Notes: generated by a model not told the origin, from the letters alone. DNA of 64,000 bases from Cricetomys ansorgei (GCA_026225945.1 JAMJFZ010000852.1:248001-312000), one strand, 5' to 3'; positions 43,939 to 54,620 are shown, numbered from the stretch's first letter. Numbers and translations are program-made.

Positions 43939-44140
43939 GCTGGGTGGTGGTGGCGCACGCCTTTAATCCCAGCACTAGGGAGGCAGTGGCAGGCAGATCT
44001 CTGTGACTTCAAGGCCAGCCTGGTCTACAGAGGGAGTTCCAGGACAGCCAGAGTTACAACAGAGAAACCCTGTCTCAAAAGACCAAACCCCAAAAAAAAA
44101 AAGAAGAAAGAAAGAAAGAGAAAAGAAAATAAAGAAAGAT
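43939..44140 (+). mobile_element. B1 SINE with A-rich tail
   Basis: 'gctgggtggtggtggcgcac', 'gcctttaatcccagcactag', 'cagatctctgtgacttcaag', 'gccagcctggtctacagagg' and 'gagaaaccctgtctcaaaa' are an almost complete B1 (7SL-RNA-derived, RNA polymerase III promoter type), with a tail of A and GAAA units. Target duplications are AGAAAATAAACAGGTA (43923-43938) and AGAAAAGAAACAGGTA (44141-44156), 15 of 16 identical. It is among the youngest insertions in the window. Confidence 0.98.
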
Positions 44141-44209
44141 AGAAAAGAAACAGGTAAATATAAAGAAAATAATTTAAAAAGAAATGAAAAAGCACAGGAA
44201 AACACAGAT

Positions 44210-44213
<4 letters not shown>

Positions 44214-44252
<39 letters not shown>
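44214..44252. repeat. (CA)n microsatellite
   Basis: About 19 CA units inside the L1 3'UTR. Valine/cysteine-rich minus frames (107 and 118 codons) spanning B1, the tail and this array are not genes. Confidence 0.97.
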
Positions 44253-44253
<1 letters not shown>

Positions 44254-44694
44254 CATAAAATCACAAAATCTGAAACCATAATATACATCAAAACACAAGT
44301 AAGATTAAAAAATGCCCAAATAAAGCAATATGAGACAAAAGATCTGTAAAAATACCATTGAGTTCGTTTGGTGTTGGCCATCTGTTGCTGGGCGTGAGGC
44401 CTGCCCTTAAGTGTTGTTTATATACCCAGTGAGACTACACTGGAGAAAACTAGTTTTTCCTTTCCAAGAGATTGTGAATTGGAGATAACTTCTTTGTAGG
44501 GAAGGGAGCTTGTGTCTACTTCCCCCTCTAAGCTCTGGGACACCATCTGTCTTGGACCTGTTCAGGCCCTGTGCATGCTGCCATGGTCTGTGAGTTCGTA
44601 TGTATATCAGTCCTATTGTGTCTGGAAGTTACTATTTTCTTGGTGCCATCCATCCCCCTCTTCTAATCTCTCTGTCTCAATTTGTTATGTTTTG

Positions 44695-44760
44695 TTCTGT
44701 TTCATTGAGAGAGGATCACACCTTGTAGCCTAAACTGGTCTTAAACTCACCAAGTAGCAA
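44695..44760 (-). mobile_element. B1-like fragment
   Basis: 'ttgagagaggatcacacctt', 'gtagcctaaactggtcttaa' and 'actcaccaagtagc' resemble the B1 reverse complement ('tgagacagggtctcactatgtagccctggctggcctggaactcac'). It is a short remnant. Confidence 0.5.
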
Positions 44761-45059
44761 ACATAAAATCAAATCAAACTCACATCCCCCTTCCTTAGTC
44801 CATCAACTGAAGCAAGTCTACCCTTGCTTCCTCTGGCTCTTCCTTCTTCTGCCTCATCTACATATCAACAACCATAATTCATCTTTCCAAACCCTCTACA
44901 TACTTAGATAATCATTCAACTTCATTTATATGTGAAAGCATGCACCTGCTTGCAAACACATTTAAGGTAGTTGATCACTGTTTTATAAAACTGAGTTCAT
45001 ATAGTTTACATTTTTGTATACTTTATTTTCATTGTTAAATTACTTCTTCCAGAAATTCC
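44761..45059. other. unassigned non-coding DNA
   Basis: Nothing recognised. Confidence 0.4.
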
Positions 45060-45495
45060 TCCAGTTCAAATGGCAGCAGTTCAGCTTAGTCTGTTTTCAT
45101 GACGACAGTCAAAGCTATCGTGTGCTTTATCATCCAGTCACTTGGAAACACTAGCTGTTCTCTAAATACCCAGTACACGCCCTGCCCAAGTACCACATCA
45201 CCTTTCCTGCTTCCTGAGCACTTGAAGGTTCCTTCTCATCTGTCAAGACTCAGCTAATTATGAGCCTTCCTTGGCTAGCACTGATCCTGAAAGGAGAGAC
45301 AACTCTGACATTTCCTTGTTTTGGTCTTCGAGGTATATCCTGAACAGACTTTTATTAGTGCATGTCTAAAATGTTCATTAAATAAGGTTAACATCTGTCT
45401 TCTTAAGTAGACTTGAAGTTCCAGAAAACCAAGTGCACAATAAATATCTGTTGACACAATGAATAAATGAGTGGATAAATGAAGACAGAGAGAGC
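45060..45495 (+). mobile_element. L2 LINE 3' portion
   Basis: 'ctgtcaagactcagctaatt' and 'atgagccttccttggctagc' match the L2 ORF end ('cttcaagacccagctcaaatgtcacctcctccaggaagccttccctgactgcc'). 'cacaataaatatctgttgac' and 'acaatgaataaatgag' give the L2 3' end. Confidence 0.8.
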
Positions 45496-45589
45496 CTGAA
45501 CCAAAAGGGATGTCCATGTGGATAATTGGTGTTGCAGACTTCAGAGTTATTCATGAAACGGGGCTGTGAGGATTTGGTAATTGACTTAT

Positions 45590-45715
45590 TTATACAAGAA
45601 CATAAGTACCATGAAAGGTCATGTTTGTCTTATTCACAGTTTCATCCTGTCTTATGATATTTACTAGCTGGTGTGTAATTGATGCTTAATAAATATTTAT
45701 ATGATACGTTAATTC
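45590..45715 (+). mobile_element. second L2-type 3' end
   Basis: 'atgtttgtcttattcacagt', 'tttactagctggtgtgtaat' and 'tgatgcttaataaatattta' match 'cttgttcactgctgtatccccagcacctagcacagtgcctggcacatagtaggtgctcaataaatatttg' of L2. Confidence 0.65.
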
Positions 45716-46689
45716 CACTGATCCAGGAATTCCTGGCTTCAATTTGTCTCTGAATAGACTCTTGCACAGGTTAAGCCTCTGACCATGATGGTTCTCACTA
45801 ACTTTTGTCATCTGCTTGTTTAACTGCACTATTGAAATCTAGGTATCAGAGACGCCCTCTTGGAATTTTTCTGTAATATACACCTCAGCTGGGAGTAACC
45901 ATGTATATTGAGGGATTATACCCACTTTCACATGTGTGACTGTTTGGTGTGCAAAGGACACAAATAGGTGTGGAGCTGTATCCAGAAGGCTCAGAGTACT
46001 GTCTCTTAGAGGAAAAGAGGACATAGCAGAGGCTATGGGAAGCTGTTCCTGGGAAGAACGGAAGAAATGGTTATCCCTATGCTGAGATGTGAACAGGCAA
46101 CTCTACGTCAATTTTCTGTAAATATCATTTGAAAATACAGGCTTTGCTGAAAAATCTTCAACTCCAAGAAAAGTCAGCAGGCAGACATAATTGTAGAATA
46201 TTTCCCCTGGGTTTCCTTTAGGAGCACTGGAATATGGGAAGATGTAGAAAGGAAGAGAATTTCAATCTTCAATCCAAGCTCCTAACAGAGCTTCATCAGA
46301 AGATATCCTCCTTCACCCAATCAACCCCCATGCATAGCCTCATCTACTGATGAGGACCAAGAAGGTGAACCCTGCTTGCCTGGGACAAGGACTAGATAGG
46401 TAAGACTGATTCCTTCTCGGCATCCATTGCCATATACACTCACAGCCTCTTCTGTAAGGCTTGGTCACAGACACAGGGGACACATCATCTCAGGACAAAG
46501 CAATAGCCTGCACTAAGGCACTGACATGGAAATGCTTGGGGATCTCCCCAGACTATAGTAGAGAGCTCTTCTGTGTATGTGCAGGTACGTGAAAATAAGG
46601 AATCAGGAACACATGAATGCAAATACGGGACTAGATTGTTGGATTCCTTAAATGAAATTTTTACATATTTGGGTTATATCTTAAGGTCA
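45716..46689. other. unassigned non-coding DNA
   Basis: No gene or repeat recognised. Confidence 0.4.
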
Positions 46690-47225
46690 TTTTGAACTGC
46701 ATCATTTAAAAGAGGTTAGTCCAAGGGATGATGTGATCAGCACTGGATCTGCAATCACTCTGGCAGCAGTATATGTAACAGACTAAATAGACAAAAGATT
46801 AAAGGGCATGGGGACAAAGACGACATTTAGAACATCTGGGAATTGAGATGGGGGAAAGTACGCAATTCAGAACAAATTTAAGGGATGGACGTAGCAGAAG
46901 TGAATGAAACTGTGGAATGTACAGCAGCCCTAGATGTTGAGGAGAGGATTGGGACATGAAGAATATGAGTAGGAATGGAAGCAAAGCCAAAATCAAACGT
47001 GACTCTGGCTATACAGAAAGATGGACAGAAAATCCACAGACCAGTGTTTAAGTGACTGCTGGAAATTGGTAAAACAGGAAATCAGAGTCCTAACTTGACC
47101 AGTCAAACAAGAGGTCTAGCAGCCAGACTAGTGGAAATACCTAACAGACAGTTGGAAAGAGAGGTCCATAATGTGAGAGCAATATGACATTGATCATATG
47201 GCAAAGTCAACTCTTGAGCCAGGCC
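46690..47225 (+). mobile_element. old mammalian repeat, second plus copy
   Basis: 'gggatgatgtgatcagcact', 'ctgcaatcactctggcagca', 'atacctaacagacagttgga' and 'aagagaggtccata' follow the same mammal-wide repeat as 12790-13200 (whose consensus continues 'gtgacatgatc', 'agatcactctggctgc'). This copy preserves the downstream half. No name assigned. Confidence 0.5.
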
Positions 47226-48479
47226 AGAATGTCAGTGGTCAAGAGCACAGAGGACCAGACAAATTGAGTGATCCTGGTCGGCAACTTGCCACAAGGCACA
47301 TGCCGTGCATTCCCCCATCAATGAACTCACCCAACCTCAGGTCTAACTCCCCCTTGAATGATTTAAAGGGAGTGTATTTAACTGCTGTGCATATAAAATG
47401 TTTACACAACCATTTATTCCATTAGTACATCCACTTCCCACTTCAGAACTGTCTCTTCTAATTAAATACATTTATTTTAACTGCAGCAGCATTTATTTCC
47501 AAAATAAGGACATGTTAATTATCTGCCGAGTGGAATTAACCCCAGGATACTAATCTATATATTCATCTGCCTCGGTATATATTACCTATGGATGCCTGGT
47601 TATTCTACCAACCATTCGACAGCACTGCTCAGTGCACTCTTGTCACCTGGATCTACATTCTTCTTGTTATCCTCTCACTTAAAATTGTGTGGCTGGTAGG
47701 AAAAATGGAATTTAAATATCACCAGGATCATCTCAAGTGAAAAAGACCAGAAATTCACAATTCACAAGCATGCACCAATGCAATTCAAGGACATGTTTTT
47801 CTGAGTGAGGCAGTAACTGCCTCCAATTACCCTGAGGAGTTTTTTGCTCATGTTTTATGAGAACTGACACCTTAATTCTCTTGTCACTGACACTTTCTAG
47901 ACATGGATATATATCTGTAATTCTCATGATAAGTCATTAGTATTAATTAAGCCAACATCAATAGCATAATTTAGCTAGTCAGTCAACATCTTCTGAAAGC
48001 TCACAGAGGGGGCATCCACAACTCAATGCATTGGAAAGTTGGGAAGAAAAGAGACAATAAAACAAGGAAAAGGGAGTGTTCAGAAAGATGTCCATGCTTA
48101 CTGTCACCACCACTTGGGAGTCAATTGCAGAGAGCTCAAGCACTGGAGTCTTAGTTTATGATACGCCACCTGTTTTACTCACCTGTACAGGTGATACCCA
48201 GCTGCCTGGTATCAAAGAACAGAAGCTTCACAGAAAGTGTCCTCACTGCCCCCAGTGAGAGGCCGATGGAATGTTTGCTTACAGCAGGCATTTGACAAAA
48301 ATGTGGTTCAAATTCTGAACTTTGATCAAGTCTAGTAATCACAAGTAAAACACTAAGAGAATCTTATCCATTCACAAGATTCCTCTCTCCCTCATCCCCC
48401 TCTTTAACCATCTCTTCACACTATCCTGCCTCTGTCCCCTTCTTCTCCATCATCTCCCCATCCGTCTCTTCCTCCCTTA
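47226..48479. other. unassigned non-coding DNA
   Basis: No gene or repeat recognised. There is a C/T-rich stretch at 48375-48480. Confidence 0.4.
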
Positions 48480-48545
48480 GGATATTTATTTTGAAAGTTT
48501 ATTTAGCATTTACTATATACCAAAGACTTTGGTAAATACATGGGA
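48480..48545 (+). mobile_element. MIR fragment
   Basis: 'tttagcatttactatatacc' and 'aaagactttggtaaat' resemble MIR 'ttgagcacttactatgtgccaggcactgtg'. Confidence 0.45.
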
Positions 48546-48779
48546 AAAATCAAGAACAACGGCCAGTAGTGATGAGAAGGAACACTATTTTAACAATAAT
48601 TTTATCTTTGTAACATAGAGATATACTAGTCCAATTAGATGATTCCCTGCACAGATGTGCAAATCCAGTGAAGACATTCTATATACCCTACAGACAGCCC
48701 AGTCCTGTGGACTCATAAAACTTCTTCCTATTCTTATTCTCAGTCTTCCCAATTTGAATCTAGGATATTCAAAGCTGTC
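48546..48779. other. unassigned non-coding DNA
   Basis: Nothing recognised. Confidence 0.4.
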
Positions 48780-48960
48780 AAATGTAATATCTCACTCTTA
48801 AAATCTCAGGATTCAGGAAACTGGGGAAGAAGGATCATGAGTTCAAGGCAAGCATGAGACCTACATATCTTGTCTCCAAACAATGAGGAGGATCTGGTTC
48901 ACTGGCAAGCATGTGCCTCCTATGAGGCCCAAGGTATGATTTCCAACACTGAAAGGAATT
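48780..48960 (+). mobile_element. old composite B1/ID-type SINE
   Basis: 'ggatcatgagttcaaggcaa', 'gcatgagacctacatatctt' and 'gtctcca' is a B1-like half, then 'ggttcactggcaagcatgtg' and 'aaggtatgatttccaacact' is an ID/tRNA-like half. This is the order of rodent B1-ID composite SINEs. Diverged. Confidence 0.65.
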
Positions 48961-49379
48961 CCCATCGCAGAGATTAGATGGATTGGGTCCCTATGGTTTA
49001 ACTGACGTGCGGAGACTCTTATATAATTGCTATCTTGATATTCTCTAGAAGTCAGCAGAACAGAAGGTATTCCTGCTCTTGGATAGCAGACTCAGGAGGC
49101 ATACACACAGTGTTTGCAATGCTTTGGAATACGTTCTAATGTTTTTGAAGTGCTATCTGGGTGCTATCAGCACCACAAATTTTTAACACCAAATGTTTTC
49201 TTAGCCAAGCACCATATGCCAATGCCTACACAAAGACTAAAGACATTATCACCACTCCTCACCTTCCCCTTGGTAGTATCCACTTGGATCTCCAAGAGAA
49301 AGTGCAGCAACTTTAATGTATTTCCTGACCAGTAGTGATAAAGAGAAAGGAAAACTTAAAAACATGTACAAATTAAAAG
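48961..49379. other. unassigned non-coding DNA
   Basis: The 73-codon plus frame at 49114-49335 has no motif. No repeat recognised. Confidence 0.4.
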
Positions 49380-49790
49380 TTTCTATTGCTTGAATATGAT
49401 TGTTCCTCTCTCCAATCCCATGCTGGACTTTGGTCTCCAGTACAATAGTGTTGAGAAGTGGTGGGACCTTAAGGAGTTGATAAGGTAGTAACAGAAATGA
49501 ATACAGTTCTCACCAGGCTGGGTTAGTCACTGTAAGAGTGTCTTATTGCAACCAGAAGTAGTGCCTTGTGGTCTGCTTGCACACATCATTTGCCCTTCTG
49601 TTTTCTGACATTCTGTGAAGCTACAAAAAAAGAGACATGCACTAGAAACTGGGCAGATTCTGGTTCCATGCTCTTGAACTTCAAGACTTGAAAAGAAATG
49701 AAAAGGTGAATAAAATTATTTCTTTGTACATTGCCCACTCTTGGGCATTCTGTTAACACAACAAAAAAAGATGTAGGGCAGAATGATGTT
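49380..49790 (+). mobile_element. MaLR LTR (MLT1/MST-like), plus strand
   Basis: 'gcttgaatatgattgttcct', 'ttggtctccagtacaatagt', 'gttgagaagtggtgggacct', 'taaggagttgataaggtag', 'ggttccatgctcttgaactt' and 'attatttctttgtacattgc' plus 'gggcattctgttaacacaac' follow MaLR LTR order. No open frame of interest. The 79-codon minus frame is antisense. Confidence 0.85.
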
Positions 49791-49864
49791 TCTACTTCCA
49801 TAAAGGAGATATGGGTTGGGTTCAAGGTGAGTATTAGAAGGTAAAATTGAATGGATCACCATCT

Positions 49865-49950
49865 TTTATGTGATGCTGGGAGTGGAATCCAGGGACAAAC
49901 GTATGCTATGTAATCACTGTACCACCAAATTACACTTCTATCCTGGGTCT
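49865..49950 (-). mobile_element. ID element, minus strand
   Basis: 'tgatgctgggagtggaatcc', 'agggacaaacgtatgctatg' and 'taatcactgtaccaccaaat' is the reverse complement of the ID SINE ('ggtgctggggatcgaacccagggccttgcgcatgctaggcaagcgctctaccactgag'). Confidence 0.8.
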
Positions 49951-50379
49951 TCAGGTCTTTGAGAGTGGTCTAGAAGATGATATGTCTAATAGTCAGGATA
50001 CACTAGAAAGTATCAAGTTAAGAATTTAAATGCCAAATCTGTATTGCTTCATGCATCTTTGATTATTGTTTATGGGAAGAATATTGTTGCGCATTGACCA
50101 TTTTACAAAGTTTTTAAACAAAGTGAGATAGAGAATGTCCAAAGTTCAGTCTTCTCAATCTATGCTATGCTTAGCAGCCAGAGATGCTGAGGAATACAGC
50201 ATCAACCACACCTGATAAATGAAGACAGGGGACACATTGTCCTCATATTCCTATGGGTATCTGATGTTACTAGGTTCCTATACCTTCTCATTGGTTATAG
50301 AAAATGTTAAAGAAATGATTGCCTAGAAGACTTGGCCTATGTCTATGACTATTATATATCAATGTCTGACTTTTAGACT
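49951..50379. other. unassigned non-coding DNA
   Basis: Nothing recognised. Confidence 0.4.
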
Positions 50380-50520
50380 TATCTCCTTGTATAAGAACAG
50401 ATACTTCATGATTGCTTTTGTATACTATTTCTCACCTTCACTTGATTAAATTTTGACCCAGGATGGATATTCCATACTTATTTGTTGAAGAGTGAATAAG
50501 TGTTTGTAACAACTCTTCGT
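50380..50520 (+). mobile_element. possible L2 3'-end fragment
   Basis: 'atacttatttgttgaagagt' and 'gaataagtg' resemble the L2 3' end 'aataaatatttgttgaatgaatgaatg'. The rest is weak. Confidence 0.35.
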
Positions 50521-50555
50521 GAAACATAAGCTAGAGTTCCTTAAGAAACAAAGGT

Positions 50556-50705
50556 AGAGGATGGAGAGACAGCTCAGTGTTTAAGAGTGTGTTCTGATGC
50601 TCAAGACTGCTTGGAACTCCAGCTCCAGGGGATCCAATGCCCAGAAGTCTCTCTAGGCACTGCCTATAAGCACACAACCCCCCACCCCACTCCCTCCCCC
50701 CCCCA

Positions 50706-50749
<44 letters not shown>

Positions 50750-50775
50750 ATTAAAAATAATCTTTAAAAAACAGA
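50556..50775 (+). mobile_element. B3-type tRNA-derived SINE
   Basis: 'ggatggagagacagctcagt', 'gtttaagagtgtgttctgat', 'ccaggggatccaatgcccag' and 'tctctctaggcactgcctat' follow B3 order ('ggctggagagatggctcagcggttaagagcactgactgctc', 'caggggatctgatgccctcttctggcctcc'). The tail is a C-run, a CA array (50708-50747) and 'aattaaaaataatctttaaa', the usual B2/B3 3' end. Confidence 0.92.
50708..50747. repeat. (CA)n microsatellite in the B3 tail
   Basis: About 20 CA units preceded by a C-rich run with nine consecutive C at about 50697-50704. The 71-codon minus frame is its translation. Confidence 0.97.
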
Positions 50776-50779
50776 AACT

Positions 50780-51205
50780 AGGCTACCTAAAGACAACTCA
50801 TTGTTTCTTATTATACACTTTTGAAAATTCTTTAGAAATTCTAGTTATGAGATATTTATTAAGTATATGCTTTGTAAATAATCCCTCTGTCCTTTCATTC
50901 TTTAAAGAATGTCCTTTGAAAGAGTTTTAAGATTTTAATTTTGGTGAAGTCTGCTTTCTCTTTACACTCTCTTTTGGCTTATGCTTTTAGAGTCATACCT
51001 AAGAAATCTGAGTAGTTCAAGGTCAAATTTTTCTCTTAAGTTTTATTCTGGATATATTGGAATTTGTAGAATAGTTTTATATTTGAGGCAATGATCCATT
51101 TCAATTTAATTTCTGATTATAGTAAGGCAATAGCAATGATTCATCTTTTACAAATTGGAATGCTCAATTGTTTCAGCTTAATTTATTGGAATCATCAACA
51201 TTTCT
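50780..51205 (-). mobile_element. old L1M ORF2 fragment, minus
   Basis: 'tttggtgaagtctgctttct', 'cttttagagtcatacctaag' and 'aaatctgagtagttcaaggt', then 'gaggcaatgatccatttcaa' match the L1 ORF2 reverse complement ('gtgcttttggggtcatatccaagaaatcattgcc', 'agtctttaatccattttgagttgat'). Confidence 0.7.
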
Positions 51206-51350
51206 CCATTGGTACATTAGTATTTGTAATAGCAAACTATGGAAAACAAAGTAAATATTCATCAATAGAAGATCAGTTGAATAAATTGCAGTACCTCTAT
51301 CTAGTGGAAATCTATGGCACCACTAAAAACAATATAAAAAAGCTCTATTT
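51206..51350 (+). mobile_element. old L1M ORF2 fragment, plus
   Basis: 'gtatttgtaatagcaaacta', 'aagtaaatattcatcaatag' and 'aagatcagttgaataaattg' match plus-strand L1 ORF2 ('tgtttgtaatagcaaaaaattggaaacaacctaaatgtccatcaata'). It directly follows minus-strand ORF2. Confidence 0.75.
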
Positions 51351-51352
51351 TG

Positions 51353-51397
51353 AATAATATAATATATATAATATTATATATATAATATTTTGAATAA
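51353..51397. repeat. TA-rich low-complexity stretch
   Basis: Palindrome-rich ATAATATATATAATATT units follow the L1 fragment. Confidence 0.85.
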
Positions 51398-51474
51398 ATT
51401 CTATACCCTCTTAAGTAATCACATAATCTCTTTAAAAGAGCATTCATTTGCATTTTCTTTTCTGTAAATTCTGT

Positions 51475-51560
51475 CCCCACTTTTACTTCCTGAGTTCCTC
51501 TATGTGCCAGGCTCTGTTCTAGGCACTAATGATACAGCTGTGATATCTAGTAGATATCTA
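51475..51560 (+). mobile_element. MIR/L2-type fragment
   Basis: 'ctatgtgccaggctctgttc' and 'taggcactaatgatacagct' match the common ancient-repeat segment 'ctatgtgccaggcactgttctaggcactggggatacagc'. Confidence 0.65.
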
Positions 51561-51599
51561 GGGGATCAAAAACAAAAAATAACTAGCATAGTGGTAACT

Positions 51600-51965
51600 T
51601 TTAAGCTTCAATTTGACTGGGCTAGGAGCTAAGGTGGTTGGTTAAACATTAGTTCTGGGCGTGTCTGTAAAGATGTTTTTTGGAAAAGTTCAACAATCTA
51701 AAACCAATATACTGGGTAAATAAGATTTTTTCCTTCCCTGATGTAAGTGGGCATTATCAATCTATCGAAGATTCAGATAAAACAAAGAGGAATAAGACTT
51801 CATTCCTAACATGAGACATTGCCAACCACAGGAGCTTATGGACCATATCTATATAACCAATCTCTGACTAAAGATAGCTGAGCTTTGGATTTTCACCTTT
51901 CATTATGTGTATTGGGGTGCAACCTCATTATAACCTGAGAAACATCATACTTACAATGATTTGAC
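51600..51965 (+). mobile_element. old interspersed repeat, copy 2 (family shared with 1530-1830)
   Basis: 'ttcaatttgactgggctagg', 'aaacattagttctgggcgtg', 'tctgtaaagatgttttttgg', 'gatgtaagtgggcattatca' and 'gattcagataaaacaaagag' occur in the order of a mammal-wide repeat, and match copy 1 block for block. This copy is better preserved. Confidence 0.6.
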
Positions 51966-53413
51966 TTGTCATTTTTTTCTTCATGATGGGTTTACTGAGA
52001 GTTTGTAGACAAATTTCTAATTTACCATATTTTTTTTTACTGTTGGTAGGTTATGGCAACTATGTATCACTTATTGTTTCTGTGCCACTAGAGAACCCCT
52101 GTGAATAAATTTTGCTGCACACAAAATATGATTTTGGTAAGTGCCACACAGAACAATAAAGCAGGAAAGGAAGGGTGTACCAAGCTGGGGAGCTCTGATT
52201 TTCAATGCGGGGAAATGGATGGTTTTACCAATATGGTGACAGTTAACTGCAGATATAAGGAAGTAAAGGAATGAGTAATACAGACATCTGGCAGAACAAC
52301 ATTACAGGCTGAGTATCAGTAAAGGCTTGGGACAAAAGCTTCTGCTCCCAAGCCACCACGAGTGGTTTGTGGGCAGGTATAAAAACTAATCTGCTCCCCA
52401 AACCCGATTCTTGCTTCTAGTTCTACTTCTTCTTATGGGTAGATCAAGCGCCATTACAGGCTGCCCTATTTGCACAAGCCCAGTCACTTGAAGTGAGGTT
52501 TGGAGAAGGTAGCTTTTGCCTTTCTTCACTCTGTACCTCCTTCATATATGGATTGGAAAACACAGATGGGCAACTTCACAATTCATTATCCACAATACCT
52601 AGAAACAATAATTCATAGTACTCAAGAAATCCTCTACCTCTAAATCTGAATTTTGTCTACATATCTTCTCTCCCTTTAGTCCATTTTCTTACTCTCACCA
52701 TTTTCTCACCCAGCACATACTAATAAGGGTTTCTGCATAGAGTTCCCATGGTAGGTTCAGTCAATACATGCAAACCACTAAGAGCATTCCAAACACACTC
52801 CATAAGCACTATTGTGCTATTAGCATTATTGCTTCCCATATATTTAAGCTTGACATACAGTGTCAGGTCTTGCTAGCACTTATTAGGGCAATATTTCCAA
52901 TTCTTCTATTATGTCATTTTGATTTGAGGAGTATTTGAGTGTCTTTGGTGACTTTGTGAGTACTTGAAGAGGCCCTCTTTGATAACAATGTTTCTATGAT
53001 CTTAAGAGGAGCTAGATGTTGCCTTTCTATTTTATCTTGTGCATGCCAGATGGTGTTTAGCCGACTTGCCTTTCATTTTTTACTGCCTTTGTACTTTAGG
53101 TCTTTTTTTTGGCAAAGAACTGTATTTTACAGATTGCTTTTTATTTGTGTGTACTTTTGCTGAAACATTATCAAATTGTGCAGCTACTGTTTAAATTTAC
53201 TTTACACTTTGAAACTGTACATTAATGCAGGGAGCTTTACCATTTTCACGTAGAGCCATGCCATCCAATATGTCTTTCCATACGTTCAAAGCTTTTTTCA
53301 TTTTCTTCAACAATTTCTCACATAGAAGTTTGTACAGTGTTCATTAAATTCATTCTTATTTTTTAATCTACTTCTTGTGAATATTTAGAATATGAATTTT
53401 CTCACTCTGTTCA
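51966..53413. other. unassigned AT-rich non-coding DNA, perhaps partly L1
   Basis: No gene. 53300-53400 ('agaagtttgtacagtgttca', 'ttaaattcattcttattttt') resembles L1 ORF2 in reverse complement, weakly. Confidence 0.4.
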
Positions 53414-53635
53414 TCAGGGTTCATTAACCTATGGTCCATCCCACTAGCCTTTTTAAAAAAAATTCTAATAAGTTTTAAATGACCATACCCATAATTTACA
53501 TATTATGTCTGGCTGACTCTGGTTTGCAATAGAAGAATTAAGTAATAATAAAAGAGAGTACTATAGTCCATAAAGCCAAAATATATGCTATCTGTATTTG
53601 CCAAAAAAAAGTTCCTATTCTTTGCTTTATGCTTC
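53414..53635 (+). mobile_element. old hAT-type DNA transposon
   Basis: 'ttaacctatggtccatccca', 'aaatgaccatacccataatt', 'tacatattatgtctggctga' and 'aagccaaaatatatgctatc' follow a mammal-wide element whose consensus reads 'caaactacggcccgcgggcc', 'cgcccattcgtttacgtattgtctatggctgc', 'agcctaaaatatttactatctggcc'. I do not assign the subfamily. Confidence 0.6.
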
Positions 53636-53639
53636 TAAA

Positions 53640-53765
53640 CTAGCTGATGATTAAAAGAAAGGTTGTATATTTGTATATTAATTTTATGCCATAGTACTTT
53701 ACTAAGTGTTTCATTTAATAGCGTTTAGTATTTTTCTTAAGTATTTCAGGTCCAACTGAATATTT
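53640..53765 (-). mobile_element. L1 ORF2 fragment, minus
   Basis: 'tttgtatattaattttatgc' and 'atagtactttactaagtgtt', then 'ttaagtatttcaggtccaac', resemble the L1 ORF2 reverse complement. It is followed directly by plus-strand L1 3'UTR. Confidence 0.5.
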
Positions 53766-54135
53766 CTAAGGTGAGAAAGACAAATGCTGTGTTTGCTCTC
53801 ATATGTGGATCTTAGCTTCAAATCTTTGATTTTGTGTATTTAATTAGAAGTACACAGAGACAGGAAAATAGAAAGGGGCCTTCAGAGTGTGATGAGGGAG
53901 AACGTGGGAGACTATGGGCAAAAAAAAAAAAAAAATAGAGAGCTGGAATCCTGGAAGGGAAACCCTAGAGGCAGAAATGCTTAAGTGGGCAGGGGTGTGG
54001 AGCACAGGAAAAGATAAGGGTTCAGGGGAAGGGCTATCCTCCAAAATGGGGCCGTGAAAAGCCACATAGAAGCATGCTATCTCATAACCAAACTCAAGGA
54101 AATAATTTGAGAAAGAGCACCACACTTATATGTTT
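53766..54135 (+). mobile_element. rodent L1 3'UTR, plus
   Basis: 'gtgagaaagacaaatgctgt', 'tttgctctcatatgtggatc' and 'aggaaaatagaaaggggcct' match the proximal rodent L1 3'UTR as at 26781-27045. A 15-A run at about 53921-53935 interrupts it. The 93-codon minus frame is antisense. Confidence 0.75.
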
Positions 54136-54259
54136 TACAGTACTACTGTTAAGTGGGTGCTGGGTAATACATTATGTAAATGTTACATCATATTAAGCAT
54201 ATTAATCTCCTCAAATATTTATCATTTCTTTATGATGATAAAAACATTTAAAATACCTT

Positions 54260-54576
54260 CTTGCTTTTTTTGAAATATAATATACAGTCATTAGTAATCT
54301 TACTGAGCAATAGAATCCAGTATTTTTTTCTCCTAACTAGACTTTAGTACCTGTTACTCAACTTTTCCTAATCTCTGTTTCTCCCTTACTCTCTAGCTTA
54401 ACAACTGCTCTTCTCTTAAGTTTTATGGGATCAACTACTTTTAAGATTCCATATGTGCAAGTAATCATGTAGTATATTGTTTCTATGCCTGGATTGTATT
54501 ATGTGACATAATGTTCTCCAGTTTCATCCACCTTACCACACATGACATAACTTCATCTATTTATGGCTAAACGGTA

Positions 54577-54620
<44 letters not shown>

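Larger units (their letters stand above)
43800..44690 (-). mobile_element. rodent L1 3'UTR, minus strand, split by a B1
   Basis: The 3' end is at the left ('aaaattttcatacaatatat', 'tgatcatgttttcccctg'). The element resumes after the B1 ('ataccattgagttcgtttgg', 'tgttggccatctgttgctgg', 'acccagtgagactacactgg', 'tcaggccctgtgcatgctgc'). This is rodent L1 3'UTR in reverse complement. It contains a CA microsatellite at 44214-44252. There is no ORF2, so it is a 5'-truncated copy. Confidence 0.9.

Noticed and set aside
43975..44381. 107- and 118-codon minus frames with hydrophobic segments resembling membrane helices
   Set aside because: They read through the B1 antisense, its A-rich tail and a CA array. 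The 'helices' are artefacts of T-rich antisense sequence.
49865..49950. tRNA-like box sequence, considered as a tRNA gene
   Set aside because: It matches the ID SINE in reverse complement. The tRNA fold and anticodon are not preserved.
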